Source of the DNA: Kryptolebias marmoratus
Taxonomy: Eukaryota > Chordata > Actinopteri > Cyprinodontiformes > Rivulidae
DNA: 64,000 nucleotides
Reading direction: 5' to 3'
Assembly (NCBI RefSeq): GCF_001649575.2
Contig: NC_051431.1
Location: forward strand, 23,918,094-23,982,093
Part shown: positions 25,901-38,400 of the stretch, piece by piece
How the letters are laid out: every line of letters begins with the position of its first letter
Position numbering within the stretch: the first letter of the stretch is position 1
The notes under the pieces: model-generated
Seen by the model: the letters and a program-made list of their open reading frames with translations, nothing else
Told to the model about the DNA's origin: nothing
Database searches by the model: none
Position numbers and translations under genes: made by a program

Positions 25901-28900
25901 CTGCCAAAGCCAGCTGAATTTAGAAAACACAAAAAGGGCTATATTTCAGTCAGTTTTACACACATTGGGCTTAAGTTTTGTGTGGTAGTAGCTGAGAGTC
26001 ATTCACAGCGCGTATTCCAAGTGTCACTCGTGTGAGATCTTTGCTTAAAAGAAATTAGCATTAATTGTTGGAATCAGTCGATATTTGTTTGTTAGCAAAA
26101 TATCCCATGAAGCAAAGCATGGATTTCATTGGATGTACATCTACAGCTGGCTACCACAGCTAATCAACCTTAGCCAACACAAAAATGTCTATAGCTTTGT
26201 CAATTTTACAAATATTGATTTAAGATTTGATGTGGTAGTAGCTGAGAGTTATCCCCAACACACACATACTATGATTGCTCATAACCTTATTTTCAAGGTT
26301 TGACCAAAATGGCTACAACTCCTTCATTTCTCTACATAAGATGATCTTGGTTTAACAGTCTAGCATAAGGCGGCGGATGATATGCCTTCCCTCAAGGATT
26401 GCTAGACCTTTAATTCTTCCTTTTTTTTTTTTACTAACCTTATTAACCTTCAGAAACTGCAATAGGGGTAAATGTTTTAGGACTCCCAATTTTTTTAATT
26501 TATAATGTCATCCATAGAAGTGCAACGACTTGAATATTTTAGCTGACAAGGATACACAGGCCTTTGTTTGAAGACTTGAATAAATATTAATATTAAATAA
26601 CTTTTGTCAATTGCACATGCTGGGTGAGAGGCATTTGTAAAATAGAAAAAAATAGTAATTTAAGAAAAGAAAAAAAAAACCCTTTCCACATCATATAATT
26701 TTACATAAGTGTAAGGATTAAAAAAAACTGCACCACTATAGAAATTACAGTTTATCTGCAGGCATTTGACATCAAGAGAGGCTCAAATATCAACAGAAAA
26801 TCTGAGTCTGAAAAAAAAAGGAATTTCAAAAATGGAAAATGTGTAGGAACCCCGTTGACGTGGTGTATGTATAAAAATGTTTGTGAAAATGTGGACGTGT
26901 AATCCAGAGCACACTGCTGTTATCACCATGCAAAGGGTGGGGACTTGGCTGACCTGGTGACCACAGAGCTCTGCTCCACCTGCTCCTGCACCTCCAACCA
27001 GTCGAACAGACATAAAGACTGTCCCTCCATTGCCATAGAGGTAACGTGGATCTGGACCAGGTGAGGGGGCGGGACCTGAATCATCCAGACGCACATGGAG
27101 TTCGGGGGGTAGGAGCCAGGGTGGTTTGGAGAAGTGAAACTTCCCTCAGAGTCGGTCATAACGCCTCCACATCCTGAGAAACAGAAATGATTAGTTCATG
27201 AGGGGAAGGAAATAAATATAAACTTTTCTGTTGTGTGGGTGGAGACCTACCTGTTTCAGATGGGGGTATCTGAGCAGGTTGAGGTGAAGCTGTGGTTTTT
27301 ATTAGACTTCTGTTTGAGGGGACTATGGGGGAAGGAAGGGACGCTTCATGTCCTGCACTCTGCAGGTCTGGAGTGTCTGTGGTCATCAAGTGATCCTCCA
27401 CAGCCTGACCTTTTATCTCTAAATGAGGAGAATTCATGTTTGTGTAGCACAGATGGTAGGTATCCTGTTTAAAACACGAGTTCTGTCCCACAGTTTGATT
27501 TTTTAAACAAGCTACCTTTAGGTGATAGCAGTCTAGGCTCATCAGTTTTTAAATTTTTTTAAATTTTAATTTCCTTATAATTGATTGTAGGTGCAACAGG
27601 GACTCACGAGTGAGAATGAGAGCCAGCGCTACACCCAGGGCTACCAGCAGGAGAAGGACTGCAGCAGAGACCACCACTACCCCCCAGCTACGACCAGGGC
27701 CCCGGAGACGCAGCCAACACACTTCGAAAAACCCACAACCAAGGCCTGAATGACAGAATACAAACATGATGGTGTTTAATCTCAAAACATTGTGGCTCGA
27801 TAAAACGTAGCCCGTTTGTGATTAAAGCAACATGATCTCTAATATTTAGGCCACTTATAATGAGTCTAGTTCGAATGTTTGGATACAACCGGAACCATCT
27901 CAGCAGTTCCTCTTTTCCACGGTCACCAGGAGGATTCGACAAGCAAACAACAGGGCTTTGTCTGCTTCTACGAACAGGTTTTAAATGAATCAATGGTCTA
28001 CATTTTTAAAAATATAATCAGCTGAGGTTTATATGCTTTGAGCTCCTAGGACGATAAGAGCACGAGTTCTATGCTTCTGTAGGATTTTTTTTATTAAAAA
28101 AACCTTCACATGTTTATTGACATCTTTTATGCTAGATCCGTTCTTAGTTTTAGACAAACGTTTTGGGCTATATTAGTTCTGTTCAAACACCAAGCTAAGA
28201 CCAGTTAGCACAATTCCTTTAAATCAAGGCTGAAAAAGCTGCTCTGAACAAAATATCTTAATACATATTGACCTTATGATTATCATTTTTATGATTATTA
28301 TTTTTTTGGATGATTGTAATGATGTTTTGATGATTGTAATGTAACTCTACTGATGTTTTTATTATGTAAAGCACTTTGATTGCCTTGCTGCTGAAATGTG
28401 CTATCCTTTTTTTTTTTACTTTACTTTACTTTATTTTGCTTTACTTTACTTTACTTTACTTTACTTTACTTTACTTTACTTTACTTTACTTTACTTTACT
28501 TTACTTTACTTTACTTTACTTTACTTTACTTTACTTTACTTTACTTTACTTTACTTTACTTTACTTTACTTTACTTTACCAAGAATGGCGTCTCTGTTGG
28601 AAATATGTTTTCTTTCTATTTGAACCTCAGAGAGTAATGTTTTTATGAGTGGTACTGATATTTAATCATTCTGATATGCCTAATTTCATACTAATAGTTA
28701 ACAAAAAAACAGCAGCTATAAAAGTAATGAAACTAGCATTCCTTGAAGGAATACATATCACCTGCTCAGAGTATGTATTAGTGATGATTCATCTATTAAC
28801 ACAACAAATCTTATTTTAATATGGGTAAAAATGACTGTGTTGATTAGCTGTAGTGGCCATCTTAATTTAGGTTGACTAGTTATTCAGTGGTAGATTACGG

Positions 28901-31335
28901 TTTGGTTTTCTGAGTATTTTATTAAAATCCGTTTTAGCTAACAGACAGGCAACACACACACATACACAGATAGAAATGTTAAAAACAGCAGGATGCTTTA
29001 GGCCCAGGGAGTAGTGAAGCGATTGTCTAACTCACTGGCAGCCGGAGGTTTGATTGGTTCAGGCGTTAATGAAGAGGTCCTGAATCCCTCCACCCTCTCC
29101 TCGCGCTCCCCCTCCAGCTCGAAGGCAGGGTTACAAAACACATTCTGGGAAAAGCAGAACAAAAACCAAAACAAAAAGACAGAACAAGCCATCTGTTTAA
29201 TGATAACTGTATTTTTTGGCAGTATGGTGTAATGTTTGGAAGGACAAATCATTTTATTTTTTCAAATGTAGAGTTAAGACTGATTTTTTTGTTTGTTTGT
29301 CTGTTTTTTTACTTAGCCATAAATTGTTTTGCCCTTCAAGCCTGGGTTTCCTGCCAGATATATAAAGGCTTGAAATTTCTATGCAGCCAATCTGCCATCT
29401 GAGGTTGTTTCTCTGATCTTCTGGAACTGGATTAACAGTTTTGGGGTCACGGCACCGAGTGCTCTGATAGCCACTGGCACCAATGAGGCCTTGACTCGCC
29501 ACAACTTCTCTATTTCCTCTTTCAGCCCTTGGTATTTCTCATATTTTCTTCCTGATGTTACAGTCCCTTGGGTTTGCTACATCTATCACCACTGCCTTCT
29601 TCTGTAGTTTGTAGACCACAAGGCTTTAACAGATCCATCTTTGTGCCAACTAAAATGGTCTCATCCTCCTATAAAGACTGATAACACTTGTAAGAACAGG
29701 CATGGAGACTTGAGTTAGGATCACCAAAGACGACTCAAAACACTTTTCTAAAACAAATAGTGCTACTCTATACAGATGAAGATCTGTATGGAGAAAAAGT
29801 AGTCCCAAAATGTGTATTACACATTTACAAACATGGGCATAAGTTTGGGTGATTGCCAAGATGTATTACCAAACAATCTGAGCATTTGGCAAACAGCTTT
29901 ACAAACTCCAACATTGAATTGTGAGCAAAGATTTATTTTCACATGTAGATTTTTACTCCCAATCTTACAAAAGGGGCCTTAAATACAAGGGTACGAAGGG
30001 CGTGACACACTTGGATGTATACAGAAACCAGCAGACAGCACAGTTTTAGGAATACACTACAGTGGAGCGCACAGAATAGCCATAGAGAGGAAATAATATT
30101 CCACGTCCCAAGAGCCAGCTTCTGTAGCCGAGGATCAGACCGCCAAGGTCCCCGCCTTCGGCCACCACCCATCTCATATTGCACCCGACCCCTTTGGCCC
30201 CTCCCATAGGTGGTGAGCCCATGGGAAGGGGGACGGCTGTGCCCGGCTGTGCTCCATGGGTAAAAGCCCGGCCACCAGGCGCTCGCCAACGTGGCCCACC
30301 TCCAGGCCTGGCTCCAGAGTGGAGCCCCGGTGACCCGCGTCCGGGCGAGGGAACACTGTGTCCAATATTTTTACTCATCATCATCTCTCTGCAGCGTGTC
30401 TGAGCTCTCCCTTAGAGATAGGGTAAGAAGCTTGGTCATCTAGGAAGGACTCAGAGTAGAGCCGCTGCTCCTCCACGTCGAGAGGAGACAGTTGAGGTGG
30501 CTTGGGCATCTGGTTAGGATGCCTCTTGGACGCCTCCCTGGTGAGGTGTTCTGGGCACGTCCCACCGGGAGGAGGCCCAGAGGAAGACCCAGGACACGCT
30601 GGAGGGACTATGTTTCTCGGCTGGCCTGGGAACGCCTTGGAGTTCCCCCGGAGGAGCTGGCCCAAGTGGCTGTGGAGAGGGAAGTCTGGGTCTCCCTGCT
30701 TAGGCTGCTGCCCCCACGACCCGACCCCGGAGAAGCAGAAGAGAATGGATGGATGGATGGAGGAAATAATATGTGAATCCGATGACAATTCAAATGAACC
30801 TGCTTTCCACCAGTCCTTACACGCGGCATGTATTTGTGACTGTTAAGAGCTGCTGGCATAAAGAAAGGCTCAAACCCAACACAAAGGTTGGTTTGTGCAC
30901 AAATGTAACCCAATCTGTGCGCGTCACACCATACATACGCTTGCATTTAAAGGTTTCCATTTGCAGACACCTTTTCAAGTGTGAAAACTGTCCCATTTAT
31001 AAGGCTGAAGGTAAAACTGTATGTAAAAGTCAATTTTTGTTCATTTCTTTTAAAGTTTGAGTTTGTTTTGGACATGCTCAGATTGTTTGATGAATGTGTG
31101 AACACGTTTCCATTTACCCATAGCTGAACACAGATTGTTGTACAGTTGTGTTTATTATGAGACTAATTTCTCCTCATAGTTTTGGGTCCACTTTGGCAGT
31201 TCGGGCACTAAGATAAATCCATAAGAGTTTGAATTCAAGATGTCCAAGTGGAGTATTTTATCTTAACGCTTTCCCACTCACCTTATAAATGTCAGAGGAG
31301 TCTGAGTAAACAGACACCTGGCTGAGGTCAGACAT
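22918..31335 (-). CDS. mfrp: Membrane frizzled-related protein
   Basis: Predicted type II membrane glycoprotein of 596 residues (human about 580). Thirteen coding exons: 31282-31335, 29036-29144, 27608-27745, 27251-27418, 26954-27173, 25061-25191, 24852-24977, 24700-24776, 24464-24612, 24140-24270, 23550-23684, 23215-23342 and 22918-23142. Order: cytosolic tail 1-75; membrane helix about 76-99 ([19 protein letters not shown]); Ser/Thr/Pro stem to 156; CUB1 157-273; LDLa1 274-315; CUB2 316-434; LDLa2 435-479; frizzled Cys-rich domain 480-596. The two 131-bp exons ending each CUB domain are equivalent in size and phase, an internal duplication. The vertebrate protein is made in retinal pigment epithelium and controls eye axial length. 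The CUB1 first half is one fused exon while CUB2 uses two. Head to head with cfb, 1.1 kb apart. Confidence 0.94.
25785..26300. repeat. Interspersed repeat family A (best tandem pair; other copies listed)
   Basis: Two adjacent copies (25785-26035 and 26060-26300) in mfrp intron 5. Shared words: AAAATATCTCATGAACCACTG, TTCAAGATGGCTGCCA, GTGTGGTAGTAGCTGAGAGTCATTC. Other copies or parts, both orientations, lie at about 500-705 plus 1470-1570, 2640-2950, 7380-7750, 7770-8060, 23750-24010, 28795-28960, 46790-46930 and 56470-56600. No coding capacity or clear ends; class unknown. Confidence 0.7.
28416..28579 (+). repeat. (TTTAC)n pentanucleotide microsatellite
   Basis: About 32 nearly perfect TTTAC units with one imperfect unit near 28433-28440. 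Lies in mfrp intron 2. Long open frames on the plus strand here are an artefact of the repeat. Expected to vary in length between individuals. Confidence 0.97.
29280..29640 (-). mobile_element. Retrotransposon ORF remnant
   Basis: The minus-strand translation, with frame breaks, follows a widespread fish retrotransposon polyprotein segment: [16 protein letters not shown], then [19 protein letters not shown]. It is truncated and out of frame, so inactive. Located in mfrp intron 1. Clade not assigned. Confidence 0.55.
30121..30768 (+). mobile_element. Non-LTR retrotransposon 3' end with (GGAT)n tail
   Basis: The frame at 30492-30776 encodes the C-terminal tail of a LINE reverse transcriptase ([19 protein letters not shown], then [19 protein letters not shown]), ending at an ATGGATGGATGG tail near 30746-30763. 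Upstream GC-rich sequence (30121-30370) is the usual companion segment of this fish element. 5'-truncated and inactive; mfrp intron 1. The same family occurs at 35190-36215 on the minus strand. Confidence 0.75.
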
Positions 31336-32473
31336 CTTTAGTCTGTCAGGAAAGGTAGAGGGACTTTGGCCAACAATCCTTTTCATCTACGGGTCCAACG
31401 TGTGGATAAACGTATCTCGGAGGGCATCGTGAAGAGAGCTGCTTCTTTGCGAGGACAGATCAGAGATATTTTTCTGAGTTTTCTTGTCGTTCATTTTGCA
31501 TTTTGCAAACCTCCACTGAAGCTGTGAAAACTTGTCTCTAGTCCTCCAAGACAGCACGGTTCTTTGCTGGAAGTCCATCAACATAATCCACATAAAAATA
31601 GACCAAAGATAATATAATTCACATGAAGTAATTTTTAATTTCCGGTTTTCAAAAAGTCAACAAATGCTGCCCCATGTCCTCTTGTCTGGTTCAGTACAAA
31701 CGGCTTCAGTCTGTGTTTCTCTCTCTCTTTCTTTCTTTGGGTGTATGAGACCGGTTACAGAAGGAGTTTTAGAAACTTCTTCTCAGTGCTGAGCAAAGCC
31801 GAGTCACCTGAGAGGACTGAGCCTCGAGGAGGAGGGACAAAGTAATGGGTGAGGATTGAGCTGGAGGTGGGGGTCCCCTGTTAAGTCTCTGTAATCTGCA
31901 TAATGATCTTCAAATCTCTTGAAATCTTTAATTAAAACACTCAACAAAAGCAAAAACAAACTTGAATCCAAACAAACATTAGCAGCCATGCACGCCACTT
32001 CAATCCCCCCGGCCAAAACTCAGCACAGTCGGAGTCATTTTGTATGAATTTTTAGAGATTTTGCAAAGAAACGGCTAAACTTTCAAGATGAAGCTGTAAG
32101 CGAGGGAATGGTAAACACCTGCGAGATGTGCTGGTCCAATAGTAACATTAAAAACTGCCAAGCTGGCTGATAAAATATAAAATCTAGTGTGAAAAGATTA
32201 AAAAAACACTTATGCTTAGTATTTTAGATAATTAATGGAAGCTGATTTCACAGAATCCGGAAGCAGGAGAAAGAGGTACTGTTGCCAAAACCGAAAGTGT
32301 GACTATAAATCTGGTTTGTCCTTAAATTGCTCAATCTGCCTCTCCGTATTTGGTGGTGCTGTGTTAATGGGTAATCTGTCATCAAATAAAGCAGCTGACT
32401 GAGGTTCGATTCAGATACTCTGATTGTGATTTCTGCCACGTAAAGACAAATCAAACAGTGACCGAGTCTAGTC
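31336..32473. promoter_or_regulatory. Divergent promoter interval of mfrp and cfb
   Basis: 1.1 kb between the two start codons, which face away from each other. No TATA box stands out on either side and no exon is supported. Given the unrelated roles of the two genes, co-regulation is not assumed. Confidence 0.4.
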
Positions 32474-35400
32474 ATGAACATCAAGTCTATACTGGAGATT
32501 CTGCTCTTCATTTCCATCCAAAAGGGTAAGATTTTTGTTTAAACTTCTATTCTTTTTACATCAAATTTCCCTGGTTTGGTGCCGTATGGTTGCCCCTGTT
32601 TGTAAGTGCATGCAGAGATGGGCACTTGTCAACAACACTTAACCTTTGTGCTTCAGGATCTCTGCAGAAGGACTATGATTATTATGATGAAGACGATATC
32701 GTGGACTCGCAGCCTCTGAACTGCTCGATCACAGAGAGCATCAAAGGCGGACATGTGACCTACTCACAGGTAAAAACCACTTTTCAACATTATCAAGTAG
32801 CATTGGTCTGTTAGGTTATACAAGAAATATATGCATTTTTAGTTCGCCTAGGTAGCTGGGATTGACATAATAAGTCTGAACCTTAGATTATATGCCAACA
32901 AAGTAATATTCCAGTCAAAAAAAGTTGAAAAAATACATATTAGACAGAGCAAAAAAACTGATACATAGTCAAAGAACTGCATTTGCAGAAGTGAATTAAT
33001 CCTGTACTGAGAGGGGGAAATAAATGAGGAAAATAAATGTTATTGTTTTGGTTGCTCCCTTCTGAAGTGGCTGTCACAGGGAGGAAACTCGCATGAAAGA
33101 TTTGGGAAATGTTTTATCCCTGAAACCCTTCCTGATACAACCTGGGCTCAAACTTGTAGCCTCAAGATTACAGGACTGTGGCACTGACCACCGAGCTACC
33201 ACAGCCCCCAAACCCAGAAATATACAGTATATCTGCAAAATAAAGATTAATAATAAATTCACTGAAAGTTCATGTATAGTACTGACAGTAGTAATAGTAT
33301 CAATCTGTAGTAATTTTAAAGGTTTATACTTCACCATGACAAAAAGAAACAAGACATGAAATAAGGAAGTCTGAGCGTTGTTTCTGTTTCATTTCATGAG
33401 GAGGAATAACTATCATCTCAGTATACACAGAAAATGTATTGGTATGTTAAAGAAATAAAACTGAGAGGGGACTAAAACAAGACTTTAATTCTGAGGTGAG
33501 GAGGCAGTGATGCCCATGCTATGAGTAAGACTATGGTTAGGGATTATACAGTAGCGTCCTTGAAGCAGGGCAAAGCCTCATACTCCTGTAAGAGGCTGTA
33601 TGTTATGTTTCCAAGGAGACAAATGTATGACAAACCCAGGTTTTTGAGTAAAAAAGTAAAATTAAAAACACCCATCTGTTATGAAAATCGACACCTCTGA
33701 CCTGGACCCAGAAGTGTGTTGTCAGATGAAGTTGTATAAAATGTTCCCTAAGGGAAGGAGTGAGGGTGTGTTTTCTAAGAAACAAAAAGAGGAAGCTGGG
33801 GAAAGTCTTTTGCATGCTGACAGAGTAAAACTTTTATTGCACCAGATTTGCTTGTTTCCCAAGTCCTGACTTTTAAGAGATTTTTGAAACAGGTTAAGAA
33901 GTTAAGGGCAACTTTCCCAGTCGTCTGAAAGCTAACAAATCAGACACAATGTTCACTTAGTTTACCATAAAAAAACCAACTACAGTGTGTGTTTTCTTTC
34001 TAGGGAGGTTTGGAGGGCAGTGTGTTGACCTATCAGTGTGGCCCGGGACAGTACCCGTTCCCTGTTAGCTACAGGATCTGCGATGCTGATGGAGAGTGGT
34101 CACCCATGAGACTACCGAGCGGCAGACTCGTGTCCCGGGCCGCCTGCAAAGGTGAAGTGTTTAATGAACCTGACATTTGATTCTTGTACTCTGTTGTCTC
34201 GTTCCTCCTCCACCTTCGGCATGCTCTTCTCTCCTCTGCACACAGACGTGTTGTGTCCGGGTCAGCTCCAGTTGGACAATGGTGACTTTTGGCCGATGAA
34301 TCAGTGGTTCAGAGTTGGCACAACGCAGAGCTTCTCCTGCCAGGACGGGTTCACCCTGTACGGATCAGAGCAAAGAAACTGCACATCGTCTGGACAGTGG
34401 ACAGGAGTCACTCCAATCTGTGACAGTCACGGTGAGGAAACCCTAAAAATGTTGATCATGACGAAGCATAAAGTCATCTAAGACAGGATGCGCTTTTATC
34501 GGGGCCATCTCGGTTCAATTTAATAGATCTTGTGCATAATTTCAATATAATTCAATTAAACTATATTCGGATCAGTTTATGAGCACAAATGCATTTCTAT
34601 GACAACTCCATAACAAATGATGGGATACGTTTTTGTTTCTTTCACTGCAGCTGATGACTGTGATGACCCAGGGATCCCGCCGGGTGCCGAAAGGTCAGCT
34701 GGTCCGTTTGAAACGGGAGAAAAAGTGAGGTACCGGTGTCAGGCTGGTCTGACTCTTCTTGGGTCACCTGAAAGGGTTTGCCTGGAGAACAGGGAGTGGA
34801 GTGGCTCAGCACCACGGTGCCAAGGTTTCTAGGATTTTGTTTTACATATATCCTTAATGTGTCAACGGCAACCAGACGCATTTCCACAACAAAAGAAATG
34901 ACTTATCTGAACAACTAAAGATTCAATACTAGCACAGATTTTTCTCTCAGCAACAGTACAAGCAGTCGTTCAATATCAAGAATATTTTTGCAGGTCCATA
35001 TACCTTTGACTCCCCTGATTATGTGGCTGGAGCCATGGCGGGTTCACTTGCAGGAATGATGGATGTACTTTCTCCAGACTCCAAAAAGAAAAGTGGGTTC
35101 TTAGTATGAACATAAAGGGGTGGTTTCCTAAAATGAGTTTACATTTAGCCAATAAGAGGTTTTAATCTAGAACAGTTAGTTACACCCTAACAAATGGCTC
35201 CTCCTTCTCGCTGCTACCCCTGAGGTTTTCCTAAGATAGCTGTGAGATATGACCTCTCTAACAAGTTCTGGGTCTACCCTGAGGTCTCCTACCAGTGTCT
35301 GAAACGCCTTTGGTGGAAGACATCCTTACCTCAACTGGCTCCTTTTGGCGCAGAGGAGTGGTGACTCTACTCTAGGCTCCTCCCAAATAGCTGAACTCAT

Positions 35401-38400
35401 CCCCCTATCCCTTAAAGTGGAGTAAAGCCACTCTGAGGAGGACGCTCATTTCATCCATCCATTTTCTTTACCTTCTTCTGTCTGGGTCATGGGGACCTGG
35501 TGCCTAGTCACTGTGTGAGAGCTGGGGGACACCCTGGCAGGTCCTAAGTCCATCACGGGGACATAGAGACAAACAATCATTCATGCTCTCACTCACACCT
35601 AGGGACAATTTATAGTTACTAATGAATCTAACATGCATGTTTTTTGTCTCTGGGAGGAAACCTGGAGAAAACCTACGCATGGATGAGGAAAACATGCAAA
35701 CTTCACCCACCGGCCATTGGACAGGTGGTGAACCTGCAACCTTCTTGCTGAGAGGCGACACTCTCTAACCACTGCACCACTGTGCTGCCCATAGCTCATT
35801 TCAGCTGATTGTATCTCTCAAAAAAATCTAATTTGTTTGGACATTACCCAGAGCTCATGATCTTAAGTGAGGGTTGGAATGTAGACCGATTGGCAAATTG
35901 AGAGCTTTGCCTTTCAGATCAGCTCTCTCTTCACCACAACAGACAGTACAGTGTCTGCATCACTGCAGATGCCATCCCAATCCACCTATCAGTCCCTGCT
36001 CCATTATGCCTTCAAGATCCTAAGATACTTGAACTCCTCTACTTGGGGCAGTTAGACATTCTTAACCCAAAATTGGCAATTCACCTTTTTCCTGCTGAGG
36101 ACCATAGCCTCAGGCTTACAGGTGCTGATCTTCATCCTGGCTGCAAACCACTGCAGTGTCTGTTAGAGGTCCCTGCTTAATGAGGCCAGCAGGACCACAT
36201 TATTCATAAAAAGCAGTGATGCAGTCCAAAGTGACTGTTCATGACCTCAGTGCAACTTTGCACAGGCTTGACAACCAAAACAGCCCAACAACATTCAGGG
36301 CCTTGAAAAACTCATTTGTCTCCAGAGCCTTCACAAAGTTGTTTAACTACATCAATCTGGGAAACCACCCCAAAGTTATTTTAAATGGGACAAAAAACAA
36401 CAAAAAGAATTAAACTCACTTTTTGTGTGTGTATGTGTTTGTGTGTGAGAAAGGTGTTGCCAGATCCTTTGGGCGAACCTTCCGTGTGGCTGAAGTCAGT
36501 CGTATGCACATCTACATCCTACTGGACACGTCAGGAAGCATCAAAAAGGAAGACTTTTACAAGTCCAGGAATGCCACCATTGCTCTGATCAGAAAGGTCA
36601 GCACAAAATGAGCACGGTGTAAAAGCCAGAGTCTAAAGACAACGATTCACTCTTTCACTGTCTCTCTAGCTCGACAGCTATGAAGTCCAGTTGAATTTCC
36701 ACGTGTTGTCGTTTGCCAGCGAGACTAAAGTCATTGTAAACATTATTGATACGGAGACAAGCGGCAATACTGATGAGGTCATATGGGCTCTGATGGACTT
36801 TGACTACAACAGTAAGACCCGATTTATTCTTTAAGGATCTGTTCATCCTCTGGGATGTTAACCTGTGCAATACACCACAATGATAATATTTTAATGTGTT
36901 GAAAACAAATGAATTGGTAACTTAAGTAAGTAATTTAGCAATTTCTATTTGTTCAATTTGAAGGCCACGGGCGCAAGACAGGCACCAACCTGTACTCGGC
37001 TCTGCAGAATGTCCAGGAGGCGATCAACTACTTAAAAGTAAACAGCACCACCAAGCATTTAGATAAGACTCAGAACATCATCATCATAGAAACGGATGGT
37101 AAAAACCCAAAAGGTTTCATAAATAAATAAACCATTTGTTGAGCACTGTTGACAACAGTGGAGCTATCGAAAATAGCAGACATTGGTGCCTTCTGGTGCA
37201 TTTTCCCTCAGAGCAACATTTATTTCCTCCTGACGTCTTCTTTTCCCGCAGGTTATTCCAACACAGGGACCAAGCCTCTCATCGCTATGGCCCAGATCCG
37301 GGGCTCACTGGGCTACAGCAGCAGCGCGCTCAGTGATCACTCGAATGAAACAATGCTAGGTATCGTGACAAAAATTAAAAAACAAACAAAACAAAAATCT
37401 TTTCTTACAAAACAGTGGTTTTAGCTTTCAAATTAGAGCAACAAAAACAAAGCAGTTTCTGTAAAATATTTAAAAATAAAAAATAAAAATTTTCAGATGT
37501 GTATGTTTTTGGCGTTGGAAGCGAAGTGAACAAAGAGGAGTTGAATTCTCTGGCCTCTAAGAAACGTGGTGAGACACATTTCTTTGTCCTGAAGAACTAT
37601 GAGATGCTTGGACACGTGTTCAACAGTATCATAAGTGAGTAGCAGCGTTTACTGAACTCAGTCACAAAATCGCACCTTTTTTTCCCACTTGAGCCTTAAA
37701 GTAATTCGAACCTGACTCTCATTCCTCCATAAAATGTATGTTTTTTTTCAACCATTTTCATAAATCAGGTGACAGCAGTGTGACGATGTGTGGGGTCGCT
37801 CAGGAAGACATCTCCAAAGATCAGGAGCACAGTAGCGGCAGAGCCTACACCAGGCCGTGGCATGTCACTCTGTCGTCGGTGAGTGCTTTCCACGCACACT
37901 CTGAAGGCACGATGGGAAATCTGAAATTAGGTTGTCACAATAAAATGACCTTTCCTCCGCTGCAGCCTGAGTGGGGGAATAAGGAATGTTCTGGATCGAT
38001 TGTTAGCCAGAGGTGGGTGCTGACGGCTGCTCACTGTTTTGGCAAACACAGCAAAAGCAAAGCCCCAAAGAAGCTGAGCATAAAATACGGTTAGTGGTGC
38101 AAAAAAATAAAAAATAAATAGTGATGTAACAGACTGAGTTAAAATAATTGATATTGTCTGATTAATCTAAGTAATATGCCTGTGTGTTTGTTGTAATGTT
38201 CTGATTCATGTTAATCATTAAGAATGTCAATGCAAAAGCAATGAAGCACCCATATTACTGTTCATCTGTTATCCTTTAAATTCAATCACATTTTTTGACT
38301 TGTTCCTCCTCCCACAGCTTTGGAACAACCCATAAAAACATCAACATGTGCCACTTGGTCTGGAATAGTATAGTAGTAGTATACACTACAGTATTATAGT

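Noticed and set aside
28376..28648. Three overlapping plus-strand frames of about 80 codons
   Set aside because: Products of the TTTAC repeat, which lacks stops in every frame.
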